A stretch of DNA of 64,000 nucleotides. Origin: Gymnothorax reevesii (lineage: Eukaryota; Chordata; Actinopteri; Anguilliformes; Muraenidae). The stretch lies in the NCBI GenBank assembly GCA_029721435.1, contig CM056582.1, forward strand, positions 42,118,611-42,182,610. The letters are read 5' to 3'. The notes beneath the pieces were generated by a model. That model did no database searches, was not told where the DNA came from, and saw only the letters and a list, made by a program, of their open reading frames with translations. A program made the position numbers and the translations under genes. Below are positions 10,822-20,415 of the stretch, in pieces (within the stretch, counting starts at the first letter, position 1; every line of letters begins with the position of its first letter).

Positions 10822-12070
10822 CATACTGTTATGGCCCCAATTTGTTATAACATATATGACAGCAAAGGATGACAGACAAAAATTTTGAAACTAAAACACA
10901 TTTAATTAAACAAAGGAAACTAACAACCAACTACTCTACTCTACAGACCAAGATTGATTATATACAAAAACAGAAATATTTACAGTCCCTTTGGTGGGTT
11001 GCTTGGTGATGTCCTGGGTGAGGAAAATGCTCTAACACAGGCAAAAATCCGCTAAAAGCTTCACCGGCCTTGAACAGAATGACAGGTCTGGTCACATGTA
11101 TCCTTCTCCTTGCAATTTCTCCTACTACTTTACTGTCTCAATTTTACTCCTTATATACTCTTTTGCAGACCCCTCCCACCTTTTAGGCTTTTTTAATCAT
11201 TTTTCTCTGGGACTTGTCCAAGACATGCCTGAAACATGCTCAAACCTATCTCCAGTCTGGGCTTAACAAAAAAAAAAGGTAAATACTGCCATCTAGTGGC
11301 CTCTATTCACATTACAATACTGACCCAACTTTTTCTGAAATTATGTTGGTAATAAATGTAAGATTTTTGCGGTTCTATTGAAAATGACTGAATTCCAATT
11401 AATACCTTTGTATTTTTTATTTTTTCCCGTGTAATGGTGTTTTTTTTTTTTTTTTTTTTTGGGCATTTCCAATCAGGTTTGCTAATAATCCTGGAGCCCA
11501 CTGTAACTAACTCTGTCCAGTGTAAAGATTAATCAGTTATAAGCACAGAGTCAAAAAAATATATATCGTCTACTAGTCACATTATGAAAGTGGAATATTT
11601 TGAACAATGTACATTTTAGTTGGTTTCTTTAGATTCAATCCTCATCTTTCAAGTGAAGTATTTCAAATTTGAGTCTGTGAGTATAATTGCCAGGCAGATG
11701 AACACACAAGGAAGTTATCTTGTGATTGTGACACAGTCCATTGTCCATTTAAAATGGTTGTTCTACAGGTAGTGTAACGCCATTGATTTCTAGAACGCAA
11801 CATGCAGTACTCTGAAAGTAGGTACTTTTGCTTTGAGAACCATGATGGATCCATGAGACTGGTGTGGCATAGATGAATGAGAGCTACCAAATATTCAGTC
11901 GTACCTTTTTTATAAGACCCTTTTAATTCAATTTTGAGGCAGAAAATTGCTCAAATAAGAACACCATTAAGCGAAAAACAAGTACTGAAGTAAGGAACGT
12001 GTCTGTATAACAGAATTGAAACGCAGGTCACAAAACAAATTTTCTCCAGTGTTTTGTATCAGATACTTAA
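10822..12070. other. Unassigned; long T run
   Basis: No coding or known repeat signature was found. A run of about 21 T lies at 11440-11460. The phrase TGCCATCTAGTGGCC at 11288 resembles a motif found in some fish repeats but is too short to call. Confidence 0.3.
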
Positions 12071-12079
12071 AATGTTAGT

Positions 12080-12622
12080 GAACTCTGGACCACTCCCAAA
12101 GTGGAGGAGAGTATTCAGTGCAACAACGGTTAGGAGATCGGAGCGAATGAGATGTGCTATGGACTTAGTCTGTGATTGTGCGAACATTGGGAGCCCCAGG
12201 TGCGGAGACTCAGGCTGGGGCTCGGGTCTCTCGTCTGAGTCCATGTGGCTCCTAGGCACCCAGGGGTCCCTGGTGGTGGCTGCTTCTTGCTTCCTTCTTT
12301 GAGAGGGGAACGGTGCGAGGGATGTAGAAGCGAGACAAGCGGGGATTGTAGGAATGTAGGTGGTATATATTGGCGTAAGGACACATAGGAAGGCGCATTG
12401 GGAGTGGTCCTGTTCATTAACCTTTGTTTTCAGGAACTCCCTTTCATGAACTCTGGACTTCTCCCTAAGTGGAGGAGAGCCTTCAGTGGAACAGTGGATA
12501 GGGGATCGGGGCGAAGGTGAAGTTGTATGAACTTGATCTATGATTGTGTGAACATTGGGAGCCCCAGGTGGCAAGATTCAGGGTGGGACTCGCGTCGGAG
12601 TCCGTGTAGGCTCCAAAGCCCC
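12080..12622 (+). repeat. Two-copy tandem duplication, offset 368 bp
   Basis: The block starting GAACTCTGGAC at 12080 recurs at 12448. Both copies contain GTGGAGGAGAG, GATCGG, TGTGATTGTGYGAACATTGG-type sequence, GAGCCCCAGGTG and GGCTCC. The similar parts are about 180 bp each, separated by ~185 bp present only once. The copies have clearly diverged. The function is unknown. Confidence 0.7.
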
Positions 12623-12836
12623 CAAAAGGTCTTAATGAATTGACAAATGATGGGCTCTTTGTACGTCTTTGATATAATTGTGAATATAGCTTGTGTTAGA
12701 GTTTGATGTCTGGCGGCTGAGGATTTTAATCAGGTGGTCCGGCCCTCCTCACTTGGATGCTGTGGCGGCGGCGCTGATGAGAAAGGATGCCCGGGGAAGT
12801 ATTCTGGCGAAATACTGGATGTAATTCAATACGATT

Positions 12837-13050
12837 CATTTCTGTTTATTTGTATAGCGCTTTTCGCAGACTGTCACAAAGACGCTCTGCGATGAGAGAT
12901 TAAATAAATGACAGGGCAGTGCCCAGCCTATTCCCAATAAAGCTAATGAGGCAAAACTCCCAGTCGGGATAAAAATCCTCAAATAGTGTTGAGAAAAAAA
13001 TCCTCAGTGGGAAAAAATCTCAGGAGGAACCGGGCTAAGGTGGGGAGGAA
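12837..13050 (+). repeat. Teleost dispersed repeat (TTTATTTGTATAGCGC type)
   Basis: It begins near TTCTGTTTATTTGTATAGCG and includes GACTGTCACAAAGACGCTC, CCCAATAAAGC and AGGAGGAACC. I recognise this order from a widely dispersed fish repeat. It is truncated on the right, where a minisatellite starts. Confidence 0.5.
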
Positions 13051-13077
13051 TGGGGGCATTATTGTAGCAAAACTATT

Positions 13078-13440
13078 TACAAATGTGTAAAAAAAAATCT
13101 GTGTCTGTAACAAGATTCACAAATGTGTAACCGGATGTACAAATGCGAAAACCAATTTGTATTTCGATCCACAAATGTGTAAAAAAAATCCGTGCCAGCA
13201 ACAAGATTCACAAATGTGTAACCGGATGCACATATGCGTAAAAATAATTTGTATTTCGATCCATAAATGTGTAACCGGATGCAGAAATGTTTAGAAGTAT
13301 CCGTGTCTGTATCTAGATCCACAAATGCGTATAACAAACACTGTAAATATCAGGCACTGGGATTGGATGGGTTCTTACATGTGACTTTTGCTACACTTCT
13401 GCCGCGGAAGATCCACAATTGCGTACAGCGATTCACAAAT
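13078..13440 (+). repeat. Short minisatellite with CACAAATGYGTA core
   Basis: A unit of roughly 95-110 bp is repeated about two and a half times between 13078 and 13335. Inside each unit the 12-mer CACAAATGTGTA (or ATGCGTA) recurs, alternating with ACCGGATG and TTTGTATTTCGATCC. More scattered half-copies continue to about 13440. Confidence 0.75.
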
Positions 13441-13531
13441 GCTCGGGTAAGCACTCGTTCACAGAGCTCAAAAGGACCTCATTAAAATGCAAACCACGTG
13501 ATTTAAATGAACTGGTATATTCACTAAACTC

Positions 13532-14065
13532 GGAGATGCCAAGCGTCACGCATTCGGCGTAGGTCTTACGCAATTTTTAGGCTTATTCACCGTAGTCCGT
13601 AATTATCCATTGAATGTCGAGTGAGATTCTCATGCGGAATTAAAATCCTTGTGCATTGAAGTTTTCGTGTCACTTGCTTAAAGGGGCGCCTCATCAGAAG
13701 TAACATGGAAAGCGATTATGACTCCGGACTTCCCGTGCTTCCCTTTCCTCAGGGCTGTGTTTTATGATCGTTTAAATTGTTTTAATGAAATAAGACCATT
13801 TGAAACGTTTTTATGCAATTCCATTGCTTTTAATCCATCAGTAAAGACAAGCTTGAGAATTCCCGAGTCATAATCGATTTCCATGTCATTAGTGGGGAAA
13901 TCCACCGTAATGCATGTGAAACTGATTTACTTGATGCACAATGACTTGAATTCCGCGAGTGAAGTTCCTCGGTGCGCTTTGATTGAATAATTGCTGACTA
14001 CAGCACAGAAAAGCGAATGTCACTAAGAGGAGAAACACGCATAGGACGTAAGCCTTGGCATCTCT
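13532..14065. mobile_element. Foldback element made of two inverted D repeats
   Basis: The left arm starts GGAGATGCCAAGCG at 13532 and the right arm ends CTTGGCATCTCT at 14065, so both outer ends carry the same (A)GAGATGCCAAG motif pointing inward. Inside, the arms share in inverse order GGAATTAAAATCC/GGAATTCAAGTC, TTGTGCAT, and ACATGGAAAGCGATTATGAC versus ACATGGAAATCGATTATGAC. The centre is near 13740-13850. Each arm is about 200-270 bp with moderate divergence. Single arms occur at 2738 and 44673. No protein is encoded. Confidence 0.7.
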
Positions 14066-15125
14066 GTTAACTTCGTCCAAAACATCAAAGTTCAAGGTTT
14101 TCAAGTTATCAAATCCTATCTTTGTGGATGCCTACCACATAAATCAAACTTGCAGGATTTTTTAATGAGAACTTCAATTTTAAATTTGATTTCCGCAGCT
14201 GGAATCGTTCGTGGTCCTTTTGAGTGATGTGATAATTTTTGTCCTGCCCTAATGTTTGTGACATTGGCTTTAGCCAACCAGGCACCATGAACATTGAGGC
14301 GGATGAGTGGTGAGGTGAAGGACAGTCAGTAAAGGGTTTAACCCTTTTAAAACTTCTCGCAAACTGAGCTAGTGTGCCCCGGTTCAAAATGTTCTCTGCT
14401 TGCTTCTACTTCTACTGATTTTGCCTGCTTCAACTCTTCCCTTAGTATTTTTTCTTTCTACCGCCCCCTGTCTGTGTGGCGAATACTGCAACAGAAAATG
14501 CGCCAAGTATAAATGCCTCCGCGCTCTATTGAAAAAATAGAAAGGGTTGTGTCTGTGCTCCCCCAAATTCCAGTTCTGGCGCCGACACTGACTCGAGGTC
14601 AATAAAGCCTGCGAAGTGGCACGTATTGCTGACATTTGTCCAACAATTGGAATGTAATGCTTTGCTTTATGTTTAGAGTAATGTTGGACCATGTAAGCGA
14701 GGCAAACCAGCAACGTTGCGTGTCATTCACGCATTATTACATACAATTGTGCTTTCTGACTCGATCAAGCATATTTACCTAGCTCCATTTCTTTTATCAG
14801 AAATTAGGGAGAAAGTGCAGCCCTTGCAATTAATAACTAACCCTCGTATTACATGATCAATGATGAGAGTCACACAAAGGCTGTGAGCATAATTAAACGG
14901 GCAAATTCTACATCGCAATGACCATTAACCATAATTAGCTAGCTTGACGACTAGATAAACGTCGTATTCACTCAACGCACAAGCCTCAATACTGATGGCT
15001 CTTCTGAGTATTAATCCAAAATTTTGACTGAAAGCTGCACATTTGTCTTCACTGTGAAACACGATGCGGAGTTGTGCATATGACCAAGTATTGCATCTGT
15101 TCCGAGCATTATTTCGTTAGCCACT
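14066..15125. other. Unassigned stretch
   Basis: Several open frames of 90-110 codons exist on the minus strand, but none shows a recognisable motif or a compositional sign of coding. No repeat ends were identified. Confidence 0.3.
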
Positions 15126-15485
15126 TAGCATAATTGTCCAAAGCAGTTCTGTATGGAGGAATGGGCTAAAATTCCTCCAAACTGATGTGCAGGACTGATC
15201 AACAGTTACAGGAAATGTTAAGTTGCAGTTTTAGCTGCACAAGGGGGTCACAACAGATACTGAAAGCAAAGGTCCACATACTTTTGCCACTCTCAGATAT
15301 GTGGTATTGGATCATTTTCCTCAATAAATAAATGACCAAATATAATATTTTTGTCTAATTTGTTTAACTGGGTTCTCTTTATCTACTTCCAGGACTTGTG
15401 TGAAAATCTGATGATGTTTCAAGTCATATTTATGCAGAAATATAGAAAATTCTAAAGGGTTCACAAATTTTCAAGCACCACTGTA
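15126..15485 (+). mobile_element. Tc1-like element, 3' end with terminal repeat (T5)
   Basis: The plus strand carries the last ~60 codons of a Tc1 transposase in broken frames (SSVWRNGLKF..., CTRGS-like region near GGGGGTCACAACAG). The terminal region follows: GGATCATTTTCCTCAATAAA, GACTTGTGTGAAAATCTGATG, ATTCTAAAGGG, and the end TTCAAGCACCACTGTA. I recognise this as the terminal inverted repeat of a zebrafish-type Tc1 family. Everything 5' of 15126 is missing. Confidence 0.65.
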
Positions 15486-15754
15486 CATTATTAACAATAC
15501 AAAATAATGTTGACTTGATGATCATGAATCAGTATACTTTCACAACTTTTCACATGAATTTAACATCTTTCCAAAATATAAAATGTTTCCAAAAAAAAAT
15601 CAAATCTCTTAAATAGGATTTTTAAGTCAGTATCAACATCACAAAATAATTTTGACTTCAACAATTCATCTTTATATTGTTTTCCCTCAAGTAGCCAAGA
15701 TCACATTGCAAGAATACATGCGAAACTATCGCAAAAAATGGTGACATAGGCGCT
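15486..15754. other. Unassigned AT-rich spacer
   Basis: AT-rich sequence with TTTCCAAAA-type words and no recognised element. Confidence 0.3.
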
Positions 15755-16298
15755 TTTTCGCTACACAGTACCGGCTCTACTCAGCTTCTTTGCTTTTCCA
15801 TTAGGAAAAACATACCTGGTACTGGTCCTAGTGGGTACTAGTTGGTACTTTTTCTGGCACCTGCTCTCCAGGGGTTCCAAAAAACGGCTGACCAGGTACT
15901 AGTAGGTACTAAAATGTGACGTGCAATATTGCAGCCCACTGATTGGTCAGAGAGAATCGTCTCTGCAAAAGACAACTCGCTTCCATATTATCGCTAGGAA
16001 ATTGGCTTCACCATCATTGAAACAGGTCCTCAAATTATGTTTTTGAAACCAGTGTTGTTTTATGCAGCTTTATAAAAATACCATGCGTTGCCTTACTTCA
16101 AACAAGGTTGCATTTGTACCTCGAAGCTGCTGGAACATGTGTAGCCACCCAAATAGATATCACATCTTCATCAAGCTAAAGAATGTTTTGGTCGAAGAAA
16201 AAAATTGGTTGGCTAGCCTCTACTTTTCAGCATGTACAGATCCCACTGTACCAGAGACGCTAGCCGCATACTACTCGGTTCGATGCCATTCAAATTAA
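15755..16298. repeat. Putative MITE with GGTACT words
   Basis: The left part contains CAGTACCGGCTCTACTC and TTCCATTAGGAAAAAC, then a series of GGTACT and CTAGTGGGTACTAGTTGGTAC words. This resembles the ends of a common fish non-autonomous DNA transposon. The other end is not clear. A plus-strand open frame (16062-16298) has no recognisable domain. Confidence 0.35.
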
Positions 16299-16299
16299 T

Positions 16300-16429
16300 C
16301 GCAAATTTATGTGACTTTAAAATTATTTTTAAAATTTTGAGAAATCGGAGTTTTAGGACAATCTGGAGAACGGATTTTCAATGAAAATTTCGGAGTAACT
16401 CCGCCGAAATCGGAGTGGTTGGCATCTCT
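16300..16429 (-). repeat. Dispersed repeat ending AGAGATGCCAA
   Basis: Read on the minus strand, it begins AGAGATGCCAACCACTCCG at 16429 and continues with TTTCGGCGGAGTTACTCCG and AAATTTTCATTG. It cuts the tyrosine-recombinase frame exactly at this end. The terminal AGAGATGCCAA is identical to the ends of the foldback D elements, but the interior differs. Confidence 0.5.
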
Positions 16430-18210
16430 GTGTGGCACATCAAATCGGAAAGACAATCCTTCATGTCTGGGTGATTTTGGTGTCCATGAGTCACTGCAGA
16501 TTTGAGCATCAACCTGCAGGTGATTTCATCACTTAAGCCAGCCTTCTTCCAGATTGATTGGATGAACACCTGCCCACTTTCTAACTCTTGTCCATTTCAG
16601 CTGGCAAAGACTTCCTGGATCCCCGATTGTGCTACATTTGGGCGTATTTATTGAACGTATAGAGTAATCCAGCAGTGTAATTTATTGCTCAGAACCACTT
16701 TTGCAGGGCCACTGTAGTAGTCCGTTTTGTGCTCGGCAACGGAAGCTACTTTCGTTCCCTCATTTTGTCTTGCAGCCAGGAATTCCTCTATATTCATATT
16801 TGCAATCACACCAGCAGAGTTTGCATTGAAAATCACAATACTGGTCATGAGAAAGTCCCCCACTAGGACAAATTCCGTTTGCACCACTGTTCTTTTTAAC
16901 GCTGCCTCGCCCAGAGCTTTCACTGCCTTCACTGCTGTGGCACTGCTTTTAAATATTTTCAGGTGTTAGCAGTTTGGCAATGTCCTCATTCATTTTAAGT
17001 AGTGTTCTTTTAGCGTTATCTTTCCAAATGATGCAATCCAATTGGTTAGTGTCTATCATTCCTATTATTTCAGTTTTTTGGTGTGGATCCCATTGTTGCT
17101 GGTATTGGTACCAGTTTTCCAGGCGCATTAAATAGGAATGTTTTGTCCTTGGCAGAAACTTTATTTCTTTTGCATAAGAGTTCAGGAATTTTTCTTTAAC
17201 CATCTTTATCGAAAGATTTTTGTCTCCATGCAGCCCCAGGATGGTTTGAACTTGAGCTGCATGCTGTCTTGCGGATTTGGCTGCCTTTTTGCCCCCATCA
17301 GGTGAGAGTAGCCAGAACTCAAATTCAGTCAGGCATAGGTCCTCGTCATTTGCCCCTTTTTACCCTTCAGCCGACGAAAGTCGCTGAGGGGTATTGTCGT
17401 GGTGACCGGTGTATGTCCGTCTGTCTGTCAGTCCGTTAACTTCTCGTTTCTAGACGATAGCTGTAAAACGCCTTGGCCCAATGCTCTCATCTTTTGGTGG
17501 TATGTTGAAGGTGGTTAGATAAAGCTCTCTAACGATTTCTGTTCCTCCACGATAATCAATATGGCCGCCACGGCAGGAAAAGCGCAAGGCTGAGGGGTCC
17601 CGCTCGCGACAGTGTGTATATTTTTTTCTATTTCTAAGTGCAGCTCTTCAGGTGCCTTGACGTTTGGGACTTCATGTCTACCCAGCTTTGCAACTACCCT
17701 GCACTTTTGTCTTCTTGCAGCTTGGATAAATTTTTTGAATGTCTCTCTACCTCTCTTCAGTTTGTTAATTTTTTGCAGATGTGGAGACATTTTTTTATCA
17801 TGACATTACAGCCCTCCACTGGGCATTTTCTTGGTTTATGCCTGTCTGTTTTGGAGGTTCCATGCCTCAGCTTAAATATTTGGGTGGTTTTTGCAGCCTG
17901 GGTTTTGCTCCACTCATGGATGGAGCGTAGATGGCGTGGAATGTGCACCACCTCCACCTCACAACCATCAATGGGACATTTTTTTTCTTCTTTGTGTTTG
18001 TTTTGATTTCTTATCAGCAAAACAGACCTTCATCTTGATCTTCATCTTTTTGTGGGGATGTTGGGAGACTTCTGGAGCAGACCTTGGCTGTGAGTTCTCT
18101 GGTGCTGGCTTAGGCTGTGGGAGTTGGTGGCAGGTCTTCTGGGGCTGACCTGTGCACATGCTTTTTGTGGGATAGTCTGGTCTCTTTCGCGGCTTCAAGA
18201 AAAAAATCAT
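16430..18210 (-). pseudogene. Tyrosine-recombinase transposon protein (Crypton-like)
   Basis: Minus-strand frames can be ordered as one protein. First comes a lysine-rich start (near 18210), then two zinc-binding motifs, CPIDGCEVEVVHIPRHLRSIH and CPVEGCNVMIKK. Next is a linker (FKKFIQAARRQKCRVVAKL), a SAM-like core-binding part (FEFWLLSPDGGKK, KSARQHAAQVQTILGLHG, FLNSYAKEIKFLPRT), and helices around MKAVKALGEAALKRT and GVIANMNIEEFLAARQ. It ends with SIWKKAGLSDEITCRLMLKS and NHPDMKDCLSDLMCH. The end has the H...H spacing of a tyrosine-recombinase box II. The position where I expect the catalytic Arg reads Leu (LMLKS). The final Tyr region is cut off at 16429. The 17355-17610 segment is an insertion. 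It encoded a site-specific recombinase of a mobile element; Crypton is my best guess, DIRS the alternative. Confidence 0.6.
17355..17610. repeat. Family G repeat inserted in the recombinase
   Basis: It begins GCCCCTTTTTACCCTTCAG and includes GAGGGGTATTGTCG, GTATGTCCGTCTGTCTGTC and, at the right, GGCTGAGGGGTCCC. The recombinase frame is coherent on both sides (GANDEDL... to the right-hand strand and LHLEIEKN... to the left), so it is an insertion. The same end motifs in inverse order are at 28005-28055 (GGCTGAGGGGTAAAAAG). Confidence 0.55.
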
Positions 18211-20094
18211 AAAGCTGCCTAGTCCTGCTTGGTTCGGCCGAACACATCAGGTACTTGAAACTAGCGGTGCGCTTGGGGGTCTATTCTCCCATTAGCACGT
18301 AAGTCCTTTTTTACGCGATTCGATTTAAGCGCTTTTGAGTTACGGGTATTCTCCCCTACTCGCTTCGATCACGCCCACAGCGCTTAACTTCAGATTGTAG
18401 GCGGCCTAATGAAAGAGGTGTGACTGATCCAAAAGAGAGGCAGACTCTGTACAAAGCTCATTGATTATGGCTATCAGGAAAACAAGGAACGTGGATTTTC
18501 TGATTAACCATGAGAATGCAGTTGTGGTCCATGGAAAACGCAAACCAGACTTTAAATTTAAATATCATGGGCCTGCTGATAAAACCTTGTATCTCCAAAC
18601 TGATAAGAAACAAAACCTCGAACGTCCACATTTTTTACATGCAAAATTAAACATTTTTTTATTTTAAATAATATTTATCAATTTATATTATTTTATTATA
18701 ATTTTTAAATTATATTTATATTTTTTATTTTCCTTTGAAGTTTATCATTTTGTAAATATGAGCTTTTATCAGTAGGCCGACGATATGCTGCTGAAATAGT
18801 AGGCCTATGTATGTCTGTGCCAATTACATGAAGTAATGCAGATATCTCCTTTTTTATTTCTTATTCTAGCCACCATGGCATTAAAGCTATGTAAACAAAC
18901 AAATTACCGCGATAATGAAATAATAAATAAAGAATTTAGCGCTTCTCAACCAGCGCAATCAGATCATTGAAAATGTGCCCCTCCTACACCAGCCTGTTTG
19001 TTCCGTGGAAGACAGGAAAGAAGACAAGTAAATAGAACATTCTAGTCACAGAAAAATAGCTAGCAAAGACAGTTTATACGATCTCATTTAGAAATTGCGC
19101 ACTTGAAATTTCAAAATACTCCGATGTCAGGTTGGCAACTACAGGACAAGGCAACAGAGGATTCTTACCCCCCACGCAGAAAAATCTGTGGGGCACTGTA
19201 AAAGCCAAGCTCTCTGCACACCGAAGAAGTGTGCATGCAACAGTTCGTGAGCAACCATCATACCCGGTGCTTTTCACTGCACTGAGGAGGAGGTGGCATC
19301 CACTCTTTATGCTGTGGAAGTGCATGGAGAAGAACTTGGAGTGGATATGGATGAAGGAGGGTTACGTAGAATGGTCATTTTTATTTGCCTATACTCAAAG
19401 TGTCACTGCGCTAGAAACTGGAAACAAGCTTAATATGATTTCAATTTTATATTTTATTTTTTGGCATTTCAAGCAGTTGCGCAATATTTAGGCGTCGTGG
19501 GCTGAGCCAGGGAATTTTGTGCAGATGCTTAATATGCCCGTATCAGCTTAACTTCGCTATTCATTCATTATCATTATGAAATTATGTTGACACTCCGTAC
19601 AAATGTCGCATGAAAACCACTTTTCTGTTATCATCTTGTGACAAATTTAAGCGTGTGATAGACAGGAACACTTCTGATATACAGAAATCACAAAGGTATA
19701 TCGTGGCATTACAAGGCTCAGATCATAAGTTAAAGAGACAGTATGCTTTTGATTCACTGAGAATGATAAATACATGTATGTCGCTGCAGAAACCTCGGCT
19801 CTGCTCTGAACAGGGCAATTAATACACATTGCTTCAAAGGTACTCGTTTGTTAACAAAATAAAGTGGGGAAACCTCTTTGAACTAGAGGGAATTCCCCGT
19901 GCGATTGGTGTGCACTAGAGCTGGAGTCGCTCCCTGTTCCAATCAGAAAAATACGCAAGCGGCTCCGCTCCAGGAGCCGGGTGAAAATCGTGTAGATGGA
20001 AACACTTCATATAAAGACAATGGCATGCGATTTTTGACGTACCCCTGTCTGCACCAGCGCCTGACTTCAGCTGTATAAATGGAAACATAGCTTA
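18211..20094. other. Mostly unassigned; possible Myb-like ORF
   Basis: At 18461-18667 the plus strand has a 68-codon frame with RKTRNVDFLINHE, VHGKRKPDF and KYHGPADKT. The spacing weakly recalls the start of Harbinger Myb-like proteins, but the aromatic pattern is incomplete, so I do not call a gene. AT-rich sequence lies at 18640-18740. Frames at 19132-19491 and 19610-19822 show no domain. A non-autonomous DNA transposon is possible here, but I could not pair its ends. Confidence 0.3.
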
Positions 20095-20415
20095 ATTCTG
20101 TGCTGACGTCTAAGGTCTCTTTACATATTCTTAGTAGTGTAAGAGGTTCTGATTGCAACGTGAGTACAATCAATGGCTCCCACAACACTGGGGAACCTGG
20201 CGACCCGGTAGAATCCCCCCACCCCCCAACTCTCCATCTTTCAGATGGTGTTTCGGGGAATTTTAAGGGGCTGACCTGGTGCAGCATAGCGTCAACCGTG
20301 TCAGACACCTTGACACAGAAGCTTGTGATATGTGCATGACATCACCAGCCACTCTGTGGAACGACCCAAACGCCAGGACCGACAGCGCAGTTGTGACCTT
20401 GACGGCCACCGGTAT
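20095..20415 (-). pseudogene. PIF/Harbinger transposase fragment, second copy
   Basis: The minus strand reads VKVTTALSVLAFGSFHRVAG and DVMHISQASVSRC, then after a frameshift VDAMLHQVSPLKFPETPSE. A further frame gives GFYRVARFPSVVGAIDCTHVA and IRTSYTTKNM. The SQASVSRC helix-turn-helix and VVGAIDCTHVAI (first catalytic Asp) are diagnostic of the HARBI1/PIF family. Both ends are missing: nothing upstream of the helix region and nothing after the first Asp. It belongs to a different lineage from the copy at 1.8 kb, being closer to vertebrate HARBI1 in its wording. Confidence 0.75.

Noticed and set aside
13078..13440. CRISPR-like array.
   Set aside because: Units are long, degenerate, without distinct spacers, and the context is eukaryotic.
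13889..14104. A small membrane protein frame (VLCVFLLLVTFAFLCC).
   Set aside because: The hydrophobic run is the antisense of the right arm of the foldback repeat, and the same DNA at 44.7 kb does not keep the frame.
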